DNA of 6,092 nt, taken from positions 1 to 6,092 of the forward strand of contig DLRY01000049.1 of the NCBI GenBank assembly GCA_002500665.1, given 5' to 3'. Below, in pieces: positions 5,121 to 6,092 of this stretch. Source of the stretch: Opitutia bacterium UBA7876 (lineage in GTDB: Bacteria; Verrucomicrobiota; Verrucomicrobiia; Opitutales; Seribacteraceae). Positions within the stretch are counted from its first letter, which is position 1. Every line of letters begins with the position of its first letter. Position numbers and translations under genes: made by a program. The notes beneath the pieces were generated by a model. The model saw nothing but the letters and a program-made list of their open reading frames with translations, made no database searches and had not been told where the DNA came from.

Positions 5121-6092
5121 ATGAAACGGGTGAGGAAATCGAACAAGTTATGGACGGGCAAAGCACCGGCCCTTCTCTTCTTTGCCTTTTTCTGGTTCGT
5201 CCTCGGCTTCGAGGCGAGCTTCCTGCTCGATCTCTCAAAACCGCAAGCGTGGGAAGGGTACGATCCGGGAGATGCATGCAGCCATGAAGAAGCCGAAGCG
5301 GAAGAAACCCTCGTTGCCGGGCTTGCTTCCCAGGCCTATCCGCATGAATCGCTCCTGATGCACGGTGAAGACGGGAGGCAAGTGGCCTATCTCCCCAATT
5401 CCAGCGTCCCCTTCGAGGGCCTGAGCGCTTCCTTCCACGACAACTCAAAAGTACGCAACCTCTTTCGATACAGGGAGGGAAGACTCCTCTCGGCCCGCGG
5501 ATGGAACGCACGCGGGCAACCAAACGCGACCCATGTGGACGAAGGCAGTGGATTCGTCATGGAACTGGAAGACGAGGAAGTCGGGTACCTGTACGAAGAC
5601 GGCTACGAGATCGCCTTCCAGGGCCGGATCGACTCGGGCAAGCTTTACCGCAAAGCCTTCGCCGACGGAACCCAAACCATCTATTCCGTCAGCGGAAACC
5701 CGCTCCGCAAAACGAGGACCAAGAAAGGAAAGATCGACGGGCTTCACCAAGCTTGGAACGGACGGGGGCAACTGGTCATGGAATTCAGGGAGCAACCCGG
5801 TGACCAGGATGCGACCATCCGGGAATGGCATGACAACGGAAGAATCAAAAAGATCATGCGAACCAGAAACGGAAAACCGGATGGAGCCTACGTCCTCTAT
5901 TGCGAAAACGGAAAGCCCCTACTCGAGGGCTCCTACGCAAAAGGCCGGCGGACCGGCTATTGGAAGAGCTATTACCCTACCGGAGGCCTCAGGTACTCGG
6001 GATCATACCTTAATGGCAAAAAAACCGGATGGCATACCTTCAACCGGGAAGACGGCAAGATCCTGAGGCTCTACTACCACAAGGGCTACCCG
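5121..6092 (+). CDS. Membrane-anchored MORN-variant (YwqK-like) repeat protein, 3' end missing
   Basis: The frame is open from the ATG at 5121 to the window edge; 324 residues are visible and no stop is reached. The N-terminus is basic (MKRVRKSNK), followed by one hydrophobic segment at about 16-37 that could be a signal anchor or an uncleaved signal peptide, then an acidic stretch around 55-62. The C-terminal part has tandem repeats of about 22-24 residues of the type Y-x-x-[ND]-G-x-x-x-x-x-G-x-[YW]-x-x-G-[KR]-x-x-G at about 233-254, 255-278, 279-302 and 303-324. More degenerate copies lie near 112-132 and 205-222. This is the MORN-variant pattern (COG2849, often labelled 'YwqK family antitoxin'). 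That label does not show a toxin-antitoxin role, and no toxin gene is seen. Such repeats form beta-hairpin surfaces, probably outside the membrane here. The ribosome site is weak: GGGAG at 5102-5106 is too far and GGCGAG at 5113-5118 too close. The start therefore rests on the ATG and membrane segment. Confidence 0.85.
   Translation, partial: MKRVRKSNKLWTGKAPALLFFAFFWFVLGFEASFLLDLSKPQAWEGYDPGDACSHEEAEAEETLVAGLASQAYPHESLLMHGEDGRQVAYLPNSSVPFEGLSASFHDNSKVRNLFRYREGRLLSARGWNARGQPNATHVDEGSGFVMELEDEEVGYLYEDGYEIAFQGRIDSGKLYRKAFADGTQTIYSVSGNPLRKTRTKKGKIDGLHQAWNGRGQLVMEFREQPGDQDATIREWHDNGRIKKIMRTRNGKPDGAYVLYCENGKPLLEGSYAKGRRTGYWKSYYPTGGLRYSGSYLNGKKTGWHTFNREDGKILRLYYHKGYP

Noticed and set aside
5533..6066. 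177-residue + strand frame near the right end
   Set aside because: Ser-, Thr- and Arg-rich out-of-frame translation of the MORN-repeat gene; the repeats exist only in the frame starting at 5121.
5121..6092. Toxin-antitoxin system suggested by the YwqK family name
   Set aside because: The label is inherited from database naming; the protein is membrane-anchored and repeat-rich, and no toxin gene is visible in the window.

Overview
The window looks like part of a chromosome from a polysaccharide-degrading bacterium, most likely of the Planctomycetota/Verrucomicrobiota/Lentisphaerota (PVC) group. This is inferred from gene content and architecture: two different secreted S1-type sulfatases in tandem, one with a 'SEDNGP' N-terminal motif and a C-terminal HEAT-like extension, beside an NHL propeller protein and a sialate O-acetylesterase-like enzyme. 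The sequence alone does not prove the taxon. All supported genes are on the + strand. The four genes of the left block have GC-rich, C-ending codons, while the right third is less biased.

Left block (1-4639): a tight gene cluster that is probably one transcript. It holds the C-terminal end of a sialate O-acetylesterase-like carbohydrate esterase (1-333), a secreted six-repeat NHL beta-propeller protein (356-1366), a 619-aa sulfatase with a HEAT-like tail (1369-3228), and a 469-aa arylsulfatase-type enzyme (3230-4639). The gaps are 22, 2 and 1 nt. Both sulfatases carry the C-x-P-x-R formylglycine signature and both start with an export signal. The cluster fits stepwise removal of acetyl and sulfate groups from a complex glycan outside the cytoplasm. 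The substrate cannot be read from the sequence.

Middle (4640-5120): a short, lower-GC stretch with a small gene of 65 aa (4750-4947), which resembles in pattern the DUF4177-type small proteins. A perfect 11-bp hairpin (4985-5012) follows it and is a likely terminator. Upstream is an unusual arrangement: a strong Shine-Dalgarno sequence serves a 30-codon overlapping ORF (4689-4781), and an 8-bp inverted repeat (4724-4752) buries the ATG of the small gene. It could be a translational-coupling or leader-peptide switch, or it could be chance.

Right end (5121-6092): a gene that runs off the window with no stop codon. It encodes a membrane-anchored protein with MORN-variant (YwqK-like) repeats; 324 residues are visible. 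No rRNA, tRNA, CRISPR array, insertion sequence or clear mobile element was seen.
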